DNA of 22,327 nucleotides, taken from contig DATAEK010000354.1 of assembly GCA_036258055.1 (NCBI GenBank), forward strand, positions 1 to 22,327. The letters run 5' to 3'. Under the pieces are notes generated by a model that was not told the DNA's origin, searched no databases, and saw only the letters and a program-made list of their open reading frames with translations. A program made the position numbers and the translations under genes. The stretch comes from DATAEK01 sp036258055. Its GTDB lineage: Bacteria > Acidobacteriota > Vicinamibacteria > Vicinamibacterales > 2-12-FULL-66-21. Shown in pieces: positions 21,917 to 22,327 of the stretch (its first letter is position 1; each line of letters starts with the position of its first letter).

Positions 21917-22023
21917 GGCCGGGGGGCATCTTCACCGCACTCGTGCTCCGCAGCGCTTCAACTGCCGCATCCGAATACGCGATCGACAGGCGGACGTCCA
22001 GCCGTAAGGAGTCTGCGGTCCGG

Positions 22024-22327
22024 CTAAAGCTGGACGCGACGAGGTTGCACCGTAACCGGCCGCCAAATCCACAGCAGCACAGAGATCAGGATGACGCCCG
22101 CAACCCGGCGGGATGGCGCGGCGAAAACAACGGCCGCGTTGACGAGAACGATCAGGTAGAACGTGCGCAAGACGGACGTGACCAGCATGGGGCGAGAGAG
22201 ATAGCCAGCGGCATTGGTGCGCCACCACGCAGCCTCCGCGAGCCACACGGCGAGGAACACGTAATTGACGTAGACACCTCCGCCCCAGCGAATGCCGTAG
22301 ACGGCTGCGGTCTGTTCGGCTGTCGCG
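22024..22327 (-). CDS. 3' end of a membrane protein (5' end outside window)
   Basis: The frame is open from the window edge to the TAG at 22024-22026, giving about 100 residues; the GTG at 22260 is only an internal codon. Hydrophobic helices are seen in VYVNYVFLAVWLAEAAWW, then VTSVLRTFYLIVLVNAAVVF and VAGVILISVLLWIWRP, followed by a short basic tail. This suggests at least three membrane passes. No family is recognised. The gene precedes the AraC-type regulator on the same strand with about 108 bases between stop and the regulator's visible start; the regulator's putative upstream frame overlaps the end of this gene. Confidence 0.6.
   Translation of the reverse strand, partial: ATAEQTAAVYGIRWGGGVYVNYVFLAVWLAEAAWWRTNAAGYLSRPMLVTSVLRTFYLIVLVNAAVVFAAPSRRVAGVILISVLLWIWRPVTVQPRRVQL

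Overview
The window is GC-rich (with a strong G/C third-position bias in the genes), gene-dense and has no rRNA, tRNA, integrase, transposase or CRISPR array that I can see. The best lineage clue is a full-length orphan permease of the ADOP type (duplicated MacB/FtsX halves, no ATPase beside it) at 6582-8972. That family is typical of Acidobacteriota. Together with the secreted PQQ-like propeller, the secreted oxidoreductase with a Gfo/Idh/MocA-like fold and the PEP-CTERM protein, it suggests an acidobacterium, perhaps of the Vicinamibacteria. This is inference from family habits, not from a marker gene.

Layout. 1-405: 3' end of an unrecognised gene. 406-765: a repeat-filled spacer holding a GTTCT-type tandem/inverted repeat and three copies of a G-rich hairpin. 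766-3861: a tight pair encoding a patatin-like lipase with an extra C-terminal module and a cholesterol-oxidase-like GMC oxidoreductase. 4064-4645: a secreted CHRD-domain protein with a PEP-CTERM tail, followed by a strong terminator. 4736-5281 (-): a membrane-anchored J-domain protein. 5525-6535: a secreted, catalytically altered HpcH/HpaI aldolase-like protein. 6582-8972 (-): the ADOP permease. 9319-10548: a secreted PQQ-like beta-propeller. 10549-10854: a spacer with a fourth copy of the G-rich hairpin, inverted.

10855-14013 (-): a three-gene operon of a phospholipase C-type phosphoesterase, a small very basic protein and a probable outer-membrane barrel. 14034-17386: a GT-C-like membrane protein, a DPM1-like GT2 glycosyltransferase and a TonB-family protein with a Gly-rich linker. 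17531-19383 (-): a two-gene operon of a conserved protein of unknown function and a seven-helix membrane protein. 19579-21006: a secreted Gfo/Idh/MocA-like oxidoreductase. 21217-22327: a small ORF, an AraC-type regulator that looks 5'-damaged, and the 3' end of a membrane protein.

Working together: patatin and GMC oxidase could release and oxidise a lipid or sterol-like alcohol. GT2 probably charges a polyprenyl phosphate with a sugar that the GT-C protein then transfers outside the membrane. The phosphoesterase operon looks like an envelope or extracellular phosphate/lipid function. The most unusual signal is non-coding: a family of hairpins with an invariant GTGGGG loop and G4/C4 upper stem whose lower stems differ in sequence but stay perfectly paired.
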